NCBI RefSeq assembly: GCF_014203425.1
Contig: NZ_JACHJC010000001.1
Span: 620,001 to 684,000, forward strand
Direction: 5' to 3'
From: Micromonospora echinospora
GTDB lineage: Bacteria > Actinomycetota > Actinomycetes > Mycobacteriales > Micromonosporaceae
Length of the DNA stretch: 64,000 bases
Shown: positions 1-12,127 of the stretch, one piece after another
How positions within the stretch are numbered: position 1 is the stretch's first letter
Layout: each line of letters begins with the position of its first letter
Notes under the pieces: generated by a model
The model's database searches: none
What the model saw: the letters and a program-made list of their open reading frames with translations, nothing else
Told to the model about the DNA's origin: nothing
Program-made: the position numbers and the translations under genes

Positions 1-1
1 T

Positions 2-94
2 CGCTACAAGTTCCACCACCTCGACACCCGGCCGCTGCGGGCCGTCACCGAGCGATGGCTCAGGTCCGCCGCACCCACTCAGGAGAACCCATGA
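2..94 (+). CDS. C-terminal end of an ArsR-like regulator (partial)
   Basis: The window opens inside an open frame whose last 30 residues begin RYKFHHLDTRPLRAVTERWL and end QENP before TGA. A tyrosine/histidine-rich turn followed by PLR..ERW is what I expect at the C-terminus of the winged-helix ArsR regulators that sit beside glyoxalase-fold or SRPBCC genes. The stop overlaps the next start (ATGA at 91-94), so the two are translationally coupled. The DNA-binding part lies outside the window, so the family call is an inference from the tail and its neighbour. Confidence 0.5.
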   Translation, partial: RYKFHHLDTRPLRAVTERWLRSAAPTQENP

Positions 95-477
95 GAATCA
101 ACCTCACCAGCGTGTACGTCGACGACCAGGACAAGGCCCTGCGCTTTTACACCGAGGTGCTGGGCTTCGTACCGAAGACCGACGTGCCGACCGGGGAGTA
201 CCGCTGGCTCACAGTTGTCTCGCCGGACGCCCCGGACGGCGTGGAGCTGCTGCTGGAACCCGACGCCCACCCGGCCGCCAAGGCGTTCAAGGAGGCGCTC
301 GCGGCCGACGGCATTCCGCTGACGCAGTTCGCGGTGGACGACGTGGCAGCCGAGCACGACCGGCTGCGCAGCCTCGGCGTGCTGTTCACCCAGGAGCCGG
401 TCGACATGGGCCCGGTGACCACAGCGGTGTTCGACGACACCTGCGGCAACCTGATCCAGATCGCACAGTACCGGTAG
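91..477 (+). CDS. VOC (glyoxalase/bleomycin-resistance fold) protein
   Basis: A 128-residue protein beginning MRINLTSVYVDDQDKALRFY, with the two beta-alpha-beta-beta-beta halves of the vicinal-oxygen-chelate fold. The FYTEVLGF motif near residues 16-23 and the closing DTCGNLIQI are standard for the family. Such proteins bind a metal or a hydrophobic ligand, and the substrate cannot be read from the sequence. AGGAG at 81-85 sits 5 nt before the ATG at 91, which is why I reject the longer upstream start at 55. It is coupled to the ArsR-like gene, a common pairing in which the regulator controls the VOC protein. Confidence 0.9.
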   Translation: MRINLTSVYVDDQDKALRFYTEVLGFVPKTDVPTGEYRWLTVVSPDAPDGVELLLEPDAHPAAKAFKEALAADGIPLTQFAVDDVAAEHDRLRSLGVLFTQEPVDMGPVTTAVFDDTCGNLIQIAQYR

Positions 478-530
478 TGGGGCGCTGACTCCGCGCGGAA
501 TTGCTGGACACGATCGGTCACCCTGGCGGC

Positions 531-1211
531 ATGACGGTGTGGCAGCGCCCGTACTCGCTGGACCTGACCACCTCCGGCTCCATGGTCGTGGGGGGTATTG
601 CGGTCGGCTACTTCGTGCTCATCGTGTTCGGGGTCCGCAGCGGCAGGCTCCTGGAACGGGAGGCGGTGGTCCTCGGAGTGTGGAACGCCGGCGTCCTCGC
701 CGTCGCGGTCCGCCGCGCGATGCTCGGCGTCTGGGTGAGCCCTGTCGGCGTCCGTTCCCGCTCGCTGCTCCGCACGACCACAGTGCCGTGGGCGTCGGTT
801 GCGGAGATCCACAGCGGTACGGGCTCGATAGTGGGCCTGGACATGGGACGCGACGCGATCGTTATCGAGCGGATCGACGGCACGCCGGTGCAGACGCCGA
901 TCCAGTCCGGCGCCATCGTCCGGCCGTTCCGCCTGGAGCTGTTCCGGCTGGTCACCTGGCCGGAACACTACGACGAGATCCTCGCGACCCTGCGGGAGTG
1001 TCACCGCAATGCCCGGCCGCCGGAGCAGCGCGCGGCGGCGAACCCGGCGCCGGATCCGGTCCGCGCCGACCGTCCGGACCGGACCCGGCCGCCGGCTCCG
1101 AGCGCCGGGCGGCGGCGTGACATCCACGCGCTGACCCGGCAGTACGAGCGCGGGGTGCTGACCGACGCCGAGTACGCGGCCGAGTTGGCGCGGCTGCGGG
1201 GTGGCGAGTAG
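531..1211 (+). CDS. Membrane protein with PH-like and SHOCT domains
   Basis: A 226-residue protein. Residues about 18-36 (MVVGGIAVGYFVLIVFGV) and 45-66 form two membrane spans. A beta-rich, PH-like cytoplasmic part follows (VSPVGVRSRSLLRTTTVPW onward), then a proline/arginine linker. The C-terminal 28 residues (HALTRQYERGVLTDAEY...) match the short SHOCT motif, usually an oligomerisation tail. An in-frame TTG at 501 gives a longer frame, but the ATG at 531 begins directly before the hydrophobic region and is preferred. No enzymatic motif is visible and the function is unknown. Confidence 0.75.
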   Translation: MTVWQRPYSLDLTTSGSMVVGGIAVGYFVLIVFGVRSGRLLEREAVVLGVWNAGVLAVAVRRAMLGVWVSPVGVRSRSLLRTTTVPWASVAEIHSGTGSIVGLDMGRDAIVIERIDGTPVQTPIQSGAIVRPFRLELFRLVTWPEHYDEILATLRECHRNARPPEQRAAANPAPDPVRADRPDRTRPPAPSAGRRRDIHALTRQYERGVLTDAEYAAELARLRGGE

Positions 1212-1214
1212 GCG

Positions 1215-1805
1215 TCAGCCGAGCCGGTCGAGCAGTTCGCGGCTGCGGCTCACCACCAGCGCGGTCGCCTCGGCGTCGTACGAGGGCAGCGAGCTGTCGG
1301 TGAACAGGTGCCGGTCGCCGGGGTAGACGTACAGCTCGCCGCGTTCGGGGCCGACGATCGACACCAGTTCGCGGGCGGCGTCCACGTCGCCTTCCAGCCC
1401 GAAGAACGGGTCCCCCTCCATGCCGTGCACCTGTACCGTCACGCCGTCGGGCCAGGGGCCGATCGCCCACTCACCGGTGACCGGCAGACAGGCTTCGTAG
1501 AGCAGGGCGGCCCGGGCGCCGGGCCGGGTCTGGGCGAGCCGCTGGGCGATGGCGGCGCCCCAGGAGACACCCGCGTGGACGAGACCGGCCGGCAGGTCGG
1601 CGACGACAGCGTCGGCGCGCTGGTCGAGGACGTCCCCGCCGATGCGCTTGACCAGCGCGGAGCCGTCCTCGATGGTGGCCGGCCGTTCGCCGTCGAATAA
1701 GTCCGGGGTGTGCACGGTGTGCCCACCGGCGCGCAGGGAGTCGGCGAGGGCGCGTACGCCGTCGGTGAGCCCTTGAATGTGGTGGAAGAGCACGATCTCG
1801 GCCAT
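1215..1805 (-). CDS. Dienelactone hydrolase family protein
   Basis: A 196-residue alpha/beta hydrolase. The nucleophile elbow is GVSWGA (Ser81; many dienelactone hydrolases use Cys), with Asp132 in MEGDPFF and His166 in GDRHLF completing a triad. CAGGAG lies 7 nt upstream of the ATG at 1805, favouring it over the GTG at 1808. The gene is divergent from an ArsR-type regulator at 1871 with only 65 bp between them, so the regulator probably controls it. Substrate unknown; the family hydrolyses small lactones and esters. Confidence 0.88.
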   Translation of the reverse strand: MAEIVLFHHIQGLTDGVRALADSLRAGGHTVHTPDLFDGERPATIEDGSALVKRIGGDVLDQRADAVVADLPAGLVHAGVSWGAAIAQRLAQTRPGARAALLYEACLPVTGEWAIGPWPDGVTVQVHGMEGDPFFGLEGDVDAARELVSIVGPERGELYVYPGDRHLFTDSSLPSYDAEATALVVSRSRELLDRLG

Positions 1806-1870
1806 CACTACACTCCTGAGTTGTCAGACCAGAGTTGTCGAACGAACCAGAATCTTAGAACGGTCGAGAA
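1806..1870. promoter_or_regulatory. Divergent promoter/operator between hydrolase and regulator
   Basis: This 65-bp gap is AT-richer than its surroundings. It holds a direct repeat GAGTTGTC (1818-1825 and 1832-1839, 14 bp apart, so they would lie roughly 1.4 helical turns apart) and an AGAATCTTAGAAC tract at 1850-1862. These are good candidates for binding by the ArsR-type protein encoded on the right. No footprint or comparative data support a specific operator. Confidence 0.4.
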
Positions 1871-2500
1871 ATGTCGGTCAATCAGCGGATCCCGGACTAC
1901 GACCTCGAGGACCTGCTCGTGGTCACCGCCCCGGAGCAGTTGCGCGCGCTCGCCGACCCGCTGCGGAGCACGCTCCTGGAGCTGCTTCTGGAACGCGCCG
2001 CCACTGTGAACGAGCTGGCCCGCGCGGTCGACCGGCCGAAGAGCAGCGTCGCGTACCACGTGAACCAACTGGTGGACGCCGGGCTGCTGCGCGTGGTGCG
2101 GACCCGCCGGGTACGCGCCATCGAGGAGCGGTTCTACGGGCGTGTCGCCCGCACCTTCTACGTCGGCGCGCTCACCCGGGCAGAGGACAAGCAGGTGGTG
2201 TCCCGGATCAACGGGCTCGCCGAGGCAGCCGCCGAAGCGGCAGCCGCACACGCCGCCGACGAACTGCGGTGCACGCTCGTGCACGCGCGCATCCCGATCG
2301 AGGACGTCCGCGAGTTCTGGGCGGAGGTGCAGGCGCTGGCCCGGCGGTTCGCGCAGATCCCCCGGGCCGGGGACCAGGTGTACGGCTTCGCCGCCGGCCT
2401 CTACCCGACGGACGCGCCCACGCTTCCGGACACGGACCCCGCCCCGTCGACGGGGTCTTGCCGGGACACCGAAGCGGGCAGGCTAGCGTCGGAAGCGTGA
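1871..2500 (+). CDS. ArsR/HTH_20-type winged-helix regulator
   Basis: A 209-residue protein. Residues about 15-85 form a winged helix: PEQLRALADPLRSTLLELLL, then VNELARAVDRPKSSVAYHVNQLV as the recognition helix region, then LLRVVRTRRVRAIEERFYGR as the wing. No metal-binding Cys motif is visible, so this belongs to the non-metal members that often respond to stress or small molecules. The C-terminal half is helical. Its stop (2498-2500) overlaps the GTG start of the Sua5 gene, though a separate promoter for Sua5 also seems present. Confidence 0.88.
   Translation: MSVNQRIPDYDLEDLLVVTAPEQLRALADPLRSTLLELLLERAATVNELARAVDRPKSSVAYHVNQLVDAGLLRVVRTRRVRAIEERFYGRVARTFYVGALTRAEDKQVVSRINGLAEAAAEAAAAHAADELRCTLVHARIPIEDVREFWAEVQALARRFAQIPRAGDQVYGFAAGLYPTDAPTLPDTDPAPSTGSCRDTEAGRLASEA
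2484..2489 (+). promoter_or_regulatory. Leaderless -10 (TAGCGT) for the Sua5 gene
   Basis: TAGCGT ends 7 nt before the GTG start at 2497, the spacing expected for a leaderless actinobacterial transcript. It would let the threonylcarbamoylation gene be transcribed apart from the regulator in whose 3' end it lies. The -35 is weak (TTGCCG at 2458-2463, 20-bp spacer). Confidence 0.4.
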
Positions 2501-3468
2501 GCACCGGATCCCCGCGCGTCCTGCCGGCCGAGCGCGGCATCGACGAGGCCGCCGCCGTTCTGCGCGCCGGCGGTCTGGTCGCCTTCCCCACCGAAACCGT
2601 CTACGGGCTCGGCGCCAACGCGCTCGACGCGCGGGCGGCGGCGCGGATCTTCGAGGCCAAGGCACGGCCCAGCTTCGACCCGCTGATCAGCCACCTGGCC
2701 GACGCCGCCGATCTGGCCGCACTGGTGGGCGAGGTGCCAGCGGCGGTGGCCGAGCTGGCGAAGCGGTTCTGGCCCGGCCCGCTCACGCTGATCGTGGACC
2801 GGCCGCAGATCATCCCGCCGATCGTCACCTCGGGCCTGGACACCATGGCGGTACGCGTACCGGACGAGCCGTCCGCGCGGGCGCTGATCGCGGCTGCGGG
2901 CGTGCCGGTGGCCGCGCCGAGCGCCAACCGGTTCGGCCAGCTCAGCCCCACCCGGGCCGAGCACGTGGTGGCCGGGCTGGGCGGGGCGGTGGACGTGGTG
3001 CTCGACGGCGGGCCCACACGGTGCGGGATCGAGTCGACGATCGTGGACGCCCGGGGCGAGCGGCCGGTGGTGCTGCGGCTGGGCGCGCTGCCGATCGAGG
3101 CGCTGGTCGAGGCGGTCGGCCCGGTCGAGGTGCGCCAGGGCAGCTCCGGCCAGCCGGTCGCGCCCGGGACGCTGGCCGCGCACTACGCCCCGCGTACCCC
3201 GTTGCGGTTGGGCGCGGCGGCCGAGCCCGGCGGCGGCCGGCGGGGATTCCTGGCCTTCCGGGAGCCACCGGCGGACGGCGACTGGACGGCCGTGGAGGTG
3301 CTGTCGCCCGACGGTGACGTGACAGCGGCGGCGGCGCGCCTGTTCGACGCGCTGCACCGGCTCGACGCGGCAGGGGTGACCGAGATCGTCGCCGAGCCGG
3401 TGCCGGACACCGGCGTGGGCCGGGCGATAAACGACCGGCTGCGCCGCGCCGCCGCCACCTGGCACTAG
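2497..3468 (+). CDS. tsaC: L-threonylcarbamoyladenylate synthase (Sua5/TsaC)
   Basis: A 323-residue protein. It makes threonylcarbamoyl-AMP from threonine, bicarbonate and ATP for the t6A37 modification of ANN-decoding tRNAs. The YrdC domain covers about 10-200 (GGLVAFPTETVYGLGANA, KARPSFDPLISH, RFWPGPLTLI, PVAAPSANRFGQLSPT). The C-terminal 120 residues, after the PGTLAAHYAPRTPL linker, form the Sua5-specific domain, so this is the long Sua5 form rather than the short TsaC form. A larger open frame runs upstream to 1777 but is shadow sequence over the regulator. It converges with the P-type ATPase gene, with 2 bp between stops. Confidence 0.95.
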   Translation: MSTGSPRVLPAERGIDEAAAVLRAGGLVAFPTETVYGLGANALDARAAARIFEAKARPSFDPLISHLADAADLAALVGEVPAAVAELAKRFWPGPLTLIVDRPQIIPPIVTSGLDTMAVRVPDEPSARALIAAAGVPVAAPSANRFGQLSPTRAEHVVAGLGGAVDVVLDGGPTRCGIESTIVDARGERPVVLRLGALPIEALVEAVGPVEVRQGSSGQPVAPGTLAAHYAPRTPLRLGAAAEPGGGRRGFLAFREPPADGDWTAVEVLSPDGDVTAAAARLFDALHRLDAAGVTEIVAEPVPDTGVGRAINDRLRRAAATWH

Positions 3469-3470
3469 AA

Positions 3471-7961
<4,491 letters not shown>

Positions 7962-8077
7962 CTAGCCTCCCGGTCTCGTCCCGGCGGCCCGACTTCCCGG
8001 CGCGGCGTCCGTTATGCCACCCGGACGGCAGAAGTTCGCGCTCCCGTCGTTCCCGCCGGACGAGACGGGGACCACAG

Positions 8078-8115
8078 TTGACCTCAACCCGGGGTGAGGT
8101 CCGAGGCTGTGACCC
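8078..8115 (+). promoter_or_regulatory. MerR/SoxR-type promoter with 19-bp spacer, leaderless
   Basis: TTGACC at 8078-8083 serves as -35 and GAGGCT at 8103-8108 (close to TAGGCT) as -10, separated by 19 bp. An imperfect palindrome ACCTCAACCCGGGGTGAGGT fills 8081-8100 across the over-long spacer, as in promoters distorted by MerR-family activators; the CCTCAA half-site resembles SoxR boxes. The -10 ends 7 nt before the ATG at 8116, so the transcript would be leaderless. No MerR gene is present in this window. Confidence 0.55.
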
Positions 8116-9492
8116 ATGACCAGCACCACCGCCGTCCCGGCTGATCCACCCGTCGACCTGTGGTCGCCGCGCCTGCGGGCGATGACGGTGGGCAGCGTCG
8201 CCCTGGTGTCCCTGCTCGCGTTCGAGGCGCTCGCGGTGGGCACCGCCATGCCGACGGTGGCCCGCGCCCTGGACGGGCTCGGCCTGTACGCGCTGGCGTT
8301 CGGCGGCTCGTTCGCCTCCGGCGTGGTGGCGATGGTCGCCTCCGGCATCTGGTGCGACGCGCGCGGACCACGGCCGGCGATGTGGCACGGCGTCGCCTGG
8401 TTCGTCGCCGGGCTGGTGGTGGCCGGCTCCGCGACGACCATGGAGGTGCTGGTCGTCGGGCGGGTGGTGCAGGGCTTCGGTTCCGGACTGGTATCGGTGG
8501 CGCTCTACGTGGTGGTCGGTCAGGCGTACCCGGAGCAGTTGCGGCGGCGGATCTTCGCCGCGTTCGCCGCGGCCTGGGTGGTGCCGTCGCTCGTCGGCCC
8601 GGCGCTGGCCGGCCTGATCGTGGAACACCTGGGCTGGCGATGGGTGTTCCTCGCGGTACCGGCGGTGGCGATTCCGGCGGCGCTGCTGATCCAGCCGGGG
8701 TTGAAGGCGCTGGCCGGCACCGTGCCGACCCGGCCGCCCGCGGGCGCGTTGGCCCGCATCGGCTGGGCCTGCGGGGCGGGGGCGAGCGCCGCACTGCTGC
8801 ACTACGGGGGGCAGCAGCGCGGCGTGCTCGCCGCCGCCCTGATCGGGACGGCGCTGGCCGGGCTGTTCGCCTGCGTGCCGCGTCTGCTGCCGTCCGGGTT
8901 CCTGCGCGCGGCACGTGGCCTGCCGACGGTGATCGGCCTGCGCGCGCTGGCCTCGGCGGCGTTCGTCGCGGCCGAGGTGGTGATCCCGCTGATGCTGTCG
9001 CGGGAGCGCGGGTTCTCGCCCACCGGAGCCGGGCTGGTGCTGACGGTCGGGGCGCTGTCCTGGTCGGTGGGCTCGTGGATCCAGGGCCGGATCGCCTCAC
9101 CCCGCTCGGCCGCCAGCCTGCCCCGGGCGGGCCTGGCCTGTATCGCGCTCGGCACGGCGGGCGTCGCGTCGGCGCTGCTGCCCGGGCTGCCGGTGCTGCC
9201 GGCGGTGTTCTCCTGGGCCGTTGCCGGGCTCGGCATGGGCCTGCTCTACCCGTCGTTGTCCGTGCTCACCCTGGCGCAGTCCGCCCCGGCCGAACAGGGC
9301 CGCAACAGTTCGGCGCTGCAACTGGGCGACTCGCTCGCCGCCGCCACCGTGCTGGCGTTGACCGGCGCGGTGCTGGCCGCCGGTTCGTCACCCGGACCGG
9401 CCAGCTACGCGACCACGCTGGCGGTGGCAGCGGGCTGCGGCCTGCTGGGCCTGGCGCTTGCCGGCCGCGTGGTGCCTCACCCGGCGGGCTGA
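8116..9492 (+). CDS. MFS drug-exporter-like transporter
   Basis: A 458-residue integral membrane protein with 12-14 hydrophobic helices. The loop between TM2 and TM3 has GIWCDARGPRP, a variant of MFS motif A. GLVSVALYVVVGQAYPEQLRRRIFAAFAAAW resembles the region after TM4-5 of DHA-type exporters, and PTVARALDGLGLYALAF near the first helix is typical of multidrug-exporter relatives. Probably a proton-coupled exporter; the substrate is unknown. The MerR/SoxR-like promoter directly upstream suggests induction by a redox-active or toxic compound. Confidence 0.88.
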   Translation: MTSTTAVPADPPVDLWSPRLRAMTVGSVALVSLLAFEALAVGTAMPTVARALDGLGLYALAFGGSFASGVVAMVASGIWCDARGPRPAMWHGVAWFVAGLVVAGSATTMEVLVVGRVVQGFGSGLVSVALYVVVGQAYPEQLRRRIFAAFAAAWVVPSLVGPALAGLIVEHLGWRWVFLAVPAVAIPAALLIQPGLKALAGTVPTRPPAGALARIGWACGAGASAALLHYGGQQRGVLAAALIGTALAGLFACVPRLLPSGFLRAARGLPTVIGLRALASAAFVAAEVVIPLMLSRERGFSPTGAGLVLTVGALSWSVGSWIQGRIASPRSAASLPRAGLACIALGTAGVASALLPGLPVLPAVFSWAVAGLGMGLLYPSLSVLTLAQSAPAEQGRNSSALQLGDSLAAATVLALTGAVLAAGSSPGPASYATTLAVAAGCGLLGLALAGRVVPHPAG

Positions 9493-9816
9493 GGTGGGGC
9501 CCGCCCGGTCGCCCCTCACCCGCAGTGACGCTCCTGCCCACAACATCACCCGACCGCAGTATGACTCCTGGTCATATTTATGACTCTCAGGTATATCGCT
9601 CAACAGTCGTTGTCGCCTGCGCGGCTCTCACAGACTGTGATGAGGCAGCCGGGCAGACGCGAGATCGGTCACGACGGCCCGGCGAGCGGTCACGATCCCG
9701 GCCGGGCCGCCGTCCTGGATGCGGTCGGACGAGCCGGCCGCCGCGCACGGACTCGCCGCGACCGGCGAGGTCGGGGTGCGGGACGGGTCTGCAGGACGTG
9801 GGTAGGAGGAGTGGCG
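9493..9816. other. Intergenic region with short palindrome
   Basis: 324 bp without a convincing gene. At 9561-9600 an AT-rich patch holds ATGACTCCTGGTCAT (9561-9575; ATGAC and GTCAT arms around 5 nt) and a repeat of ATGACTC at 9580-9586, then GTATAT. This is likely an operator or promoter for the NmrA-like gene, though it lies about 220 bp upstream of its start. The rest is unremarkable GC-rich DNA. Confidence 0.4.
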
Positions 9817-10596
9817 ATGCGGGTGCTGGTGACCGGGGCGACCGGACGGCTCGGGCGGGTGGTTGTGCCTCGGCTGCGGGACGAGGGCTTCACGCTCCGG
9901 GCGACCAGCCGTCGACCCCGTACCGGGGACGGGGTCGAGTGGGTGACCGCCGACCTGGCCACCGGCGCCGGGCTGGCGGAGGCGGTCGCCGGGGTGGACG
10001 CGGTGCTGCACCTGGCGTCGTCGCCGCGGCGGCGTACCCATGAGGTCGACGTGCTCGGCACCCGCCGGCTGACAGTGGCCGCCGACCACGCCGGGGTCCG
10101 TCACCTGGTCTTCGTCTCGATCGTCGGCGTCGACCGGGTGCCGATCGCCTACTACCGGCACAAGCTCGCGGCCGAACAGGTGGTGGCCGCCGGGTCGGTG
10201 CCGTGGAGCGTGCTGCGCGCGACCCAGTTCCCGGAGTTCCTGGCGGACCTGCTGAAAGGCGCGAGCCGCCTCGGCCCGGTGATCGGGGACCGGGCGGTAC
10301 TCGCCCAGCCGGTCGACCCGATCGACGTGGCGGATCGGCTGGCGGTGATGTTGCTCGCCGGGCCGTCGCATCGGGTCGAGGACTTCGCCGGGCCGGAGGT
10401 GCTGCGCTTCGACGAGGCGGTCCGCACGTGGCTCGCGGCGCGCCGAGTGCGCCGGCCGCTGCTGCCGGTCCGGATTCCCGGCCGGCTCGGGCGGGAGTTG
10501 CGCGGGGGTGGACTCACCACGACCGCCACGCCGACCGGCACCCGCACCTGGGCCGACTACCTCGCGGACACGTACGGGGGAACCGGCGGAAGATGA
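9817..10596 (+). CDS. NmrA-like NAD(P)-binding SDR protein
   Basis: A 259-residue atypical short-chain dehydrogenase. It starts MRVLVTGATGRLGRVVVPRL, a Rossmann nucleotide-binding loop GATGRLG at residues 7-13. AVLHLASS and VFVSIVGVDRVPIAYYRHKLAAE (a Y-xxx-K-like element) follow, as in NmrA/NAD(P)H-azoreductase-like proteins, which sense or reduce with NAD(P)H. AGGAGG at 9804-9809 is 7 nt before the ATG. The C-terminus TRTWADYLADTYGG is typical of the actinobacterial members. Substrate unknown. Confidence 0.87.
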   Translation: MRVLVTGATGRLGRVVVPRLRDEGFTLRATSRRPRTGDGVEWVTADLATGAGLAEAVAGVDAVLHLASSPRRRTHEVDVLGTRRLTVAADHAGVRHLVFVSIVGVDRVPIAYYRHKLAAEQVVAAGSVPWSVLRATQFPEFLADLLKGASRLGPVIGDRAVLAQPVDPIDVADRLAVMLLAGPSHRVEDFAGPEVLRFDEAVRTWLAARRVRRPLLPVRIPGRLGRELRGGGLTTTATPTGTRTWADYLADTYGGTGGR

Positions 10597-10632
10597 GAAC
10601 CGGTCGGATCCGCGCCGGCCTACGGTGACCGC

Positions 10633-10830
10633 ATGCTGGTCTTCGTCACCACAGTGCTCCTCTACGTCTTCGGTTTCGTCTTCCTCTACGGCGTGATCCG
10701 GGTCGGGGTCCGGCACGGCATCGAGGACGCCGAGGCGAACCGTCCCGAGGTGCTGCGCCGTCGGCAGCTCGCGACCACCGAGAACCGGGACTTCGCGCAG
10801 GAGAACGCGTTCCTCAGCAATCCCAACTGA
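10633..10830 (+). CDS. Small single-span membrane protein, hypothetical
   Basis: A 65-residue protein. Residues 2-24 (LVFVTTVLLYVFGFVFLYGVIRV) form one membrane helix, followed by a charged cytoplasmic tail ending FLSNPN. TACGGT at 10621-10626 sits 6 nt before the ATG, suggesting a leaderless transcript. No recognised function. Confidence 0.6.
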   Translation: MLVFVTTVLLYVFGFVFLYGVIRVGVRHGIEDAEANRPEVLRRRQLATTENRDFAQENAFLSNPN

Positions 10831-10886
10831 AGGGCGGAGGCGGGGTCCGGAGGGTCGATCCGCGGGGCGGGTGCGAGGATCGCGAC

Positions 10887-11438
10887 ATGATGGGGACGCT
10901 GAAGACGGAGCCGGCCCGGGCACGGCTCGACCTGCTGGCCCCGCCGGTCGCCGCAGCGCTGCAGGAGTGGCCGGCCGGGGCCCCGGTGGACGTGGACGAC
11001 GTGCTCGTCGCCCCGATCGACGCCGACCTGGCCGACACCGCTGCGTTCTGTGAGGCGTACCAGGTGGCGCTGGCGGAGTCGGCCAACTGCGTGGTGGTCG
11101 CCGGCAAGCGCGGCGGCGAGACCCGGTACGCGGCCTGCGTCGTGCTCGCCACCACCCGCGCCGATGTGAACGGCGTGGTCCGCAAGCTGCTCGACGTGCG
11201 CAAGGCGAGCTTCGCGCCGATGGCCGAGGCGGTCGAGTTGAGCGGCATGGAGTACGGCGGCATCACGCCGATCGGCCTGCCGGCGGACTGGCCGATCCTC
11301 GTCGACTCCCGGGTGATCGCCGCGCCGCACGTGATCATCGGTTCGGGCGTACGGCACAGCAAGATCGCCCTGCCCGGGCCGGCGCTCGGCGCGCTGCCCG
11401 GGGCGAGGGTGGTGGAGGACCTGGCCAAGCCGGCCTAG
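10887..11438 (+). CDS. YbaK/ProX-type aminoacyl-tRNA editing domain protein
   Basis: A 183-residue stand-alone editing domain of the YbaK/INS superfamily. The domain covers about 35-165, with VVVAGKRGGETRYAACVVLA, RKLLDVRKASFAPMAEAVEL (the lysine in this segment is the usual catalytic residue), GMEYGGITPIGLP and the closing HVIIGSGVRHSKI. Such proteins deacylate mischarged tRNAs such as Ala- or Cys-tRNA(Pro). The prolyl-tRNA synthetase lies only 2 kb away at 13108-14877. ATG codons at 10887 and 10890 are both possible. Confidence 0.9.
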   Translation: MMGTLKTEPARARLDLLAPPVAAALQEWPAGAPVDVDDVLVAPIDADLADTAAFCEAYQVALAESANCVVVAGKRGGETRYAACVVLATTRADVNGVVRKLLDVRKASFAPMAEAVELSGMEYGGITPIGLPADWPILVDSRVIAAPHVIIGSGVRHSKIALPGPALGALPGARVVEDLAKPA

Positions 11439-11458
11439 GTCCTCATCTGCATCGATCT

Positions 11459-11474
11459 TGTTCCACGTGAAACA
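11459..11474. other. Candidate parS (ParB-binding) site
   Basis: TGTTCCACGTGAAACA matches the bacterial parS consensus TGTTTCACGTGAAACA at 15 of 16 positions and keeps the central CACGTG core. It lies between two convergent genes, one bp short of the stop of the DsbA gene. ParB nucleates at such sites around the origin to load condensin and segregate chromosomes. The nearby growth/division kinase operon is origin-linked in many actinobacteria, which agrees. No parA/parB gene is in this window. Confidence 0.7.
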
Positions 11475-12107
11475 TCAGGCTGCCGCTTCGCGCTGCGCCA
11501 CCTCGCGCAACGCGGCGAGCAGCGTCTCCGGCTCCTGCGCGCCGGTGACCGCGTACTTTCCGGCCAGCACGAACGTCGGCACGCTGGAGACGCCGAGCTG
11601 GTGCGCGGCGCTCAGGTCGGCTGCGACCTCCCGGCGGCCGAGGTTCGACTCCAGGTACTGCCGCGCCTCGGCCTCGTCCAGACCGGCCTCGCCGGCCAGC
11701 GTGACGAGCGCGTCGATCGATCCGACGTCGACACCGTCGTGGAAGTGCGCCCGGTACAGCCGCTCGACCATCTCGGCGGAGCGGCCGCGCTCGGTGGCGA
11801 AACGCACCAGCCGGTGCGCGTCGAACGTGTTCGCCGCCACCGCCCGGTCGAACCGCAGGTCCAGACCCGCGCCCGAGGCGACGCCCGTGACATGCGCGGC
11901 CATGCCCTCGGCCTTGTCCCGCCCGCCGAACTTGTCGCCCAGCGCCTCCAGCAGCGGCTTCGGCTCGGTGACCGGCGTCGGGTCGAGCTGGAACGGCCGG
12001 AACCGGACCGTAACGTCGCCGTCGTACGCCTCCAGTGCCTGTTCGAGTCGGCGCTTGCCGATCCAGCACCAGGGGCAGACCACGTCGGCGTAGATCTCGA
12101 TGTCCAT
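11475..12107 (-). CDS. DsbA/FrnE-family thioredoxin-fold oxidoreductase
   Basis: A 210-residue protein starting MDIEIYADVVCPWCWIGKRR. The C11-P-W-C14 redox motif at the N-terminus and a helical insertion (about 65-140) identify the FrnE branch of DsbA-like proteins. The cis-proline element SSVPTFVLAGKYAVTGAQ is near 175. There is no signal peptide, so it acts in the cytoplasm, probably in disulfide reduction or isomerisation. The start lies 20 bp downstream of the sufE stop, suggesting co-transcription. Longer upstream starts would run into sufE. Confidence 0.92.
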   Translation of the reverse strand: MDIEIYADVVCPWCWIGKRRLEQALEAYDGDVTVRFRPFQLDPTPVTEPKPLLEALGDKFGGRDKAEGMAAHVTGVASGAGLDLRFDRAVAANTFDAHRLVRFATERGRSAEMVERLYRAHFHDGVDVGSIDALVTLAGEAGLDEAEARQYLESNLGRREVAADLSAAHQLGVSSVPTFVLAGKYAVTGAQEPETLLAALREVAQREAAA

Positions 12108-12127
12108 GACCAGCGACAACCCGCCGG

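Noticed and set aside
1777..2496. Long upstream extension of the Sua5 frame
   Set aside because: It overlaps the ArsR-type regulator in another frame, is Arg-rich and has no domain; Sua5 begins at GTG 2497.
9388..9603. 71-residue minus-strand ORF between MFS and NmrA genes
   Set aside because: Mostly antisense to the MFS end, no domain, no Shine-Dalgarno.
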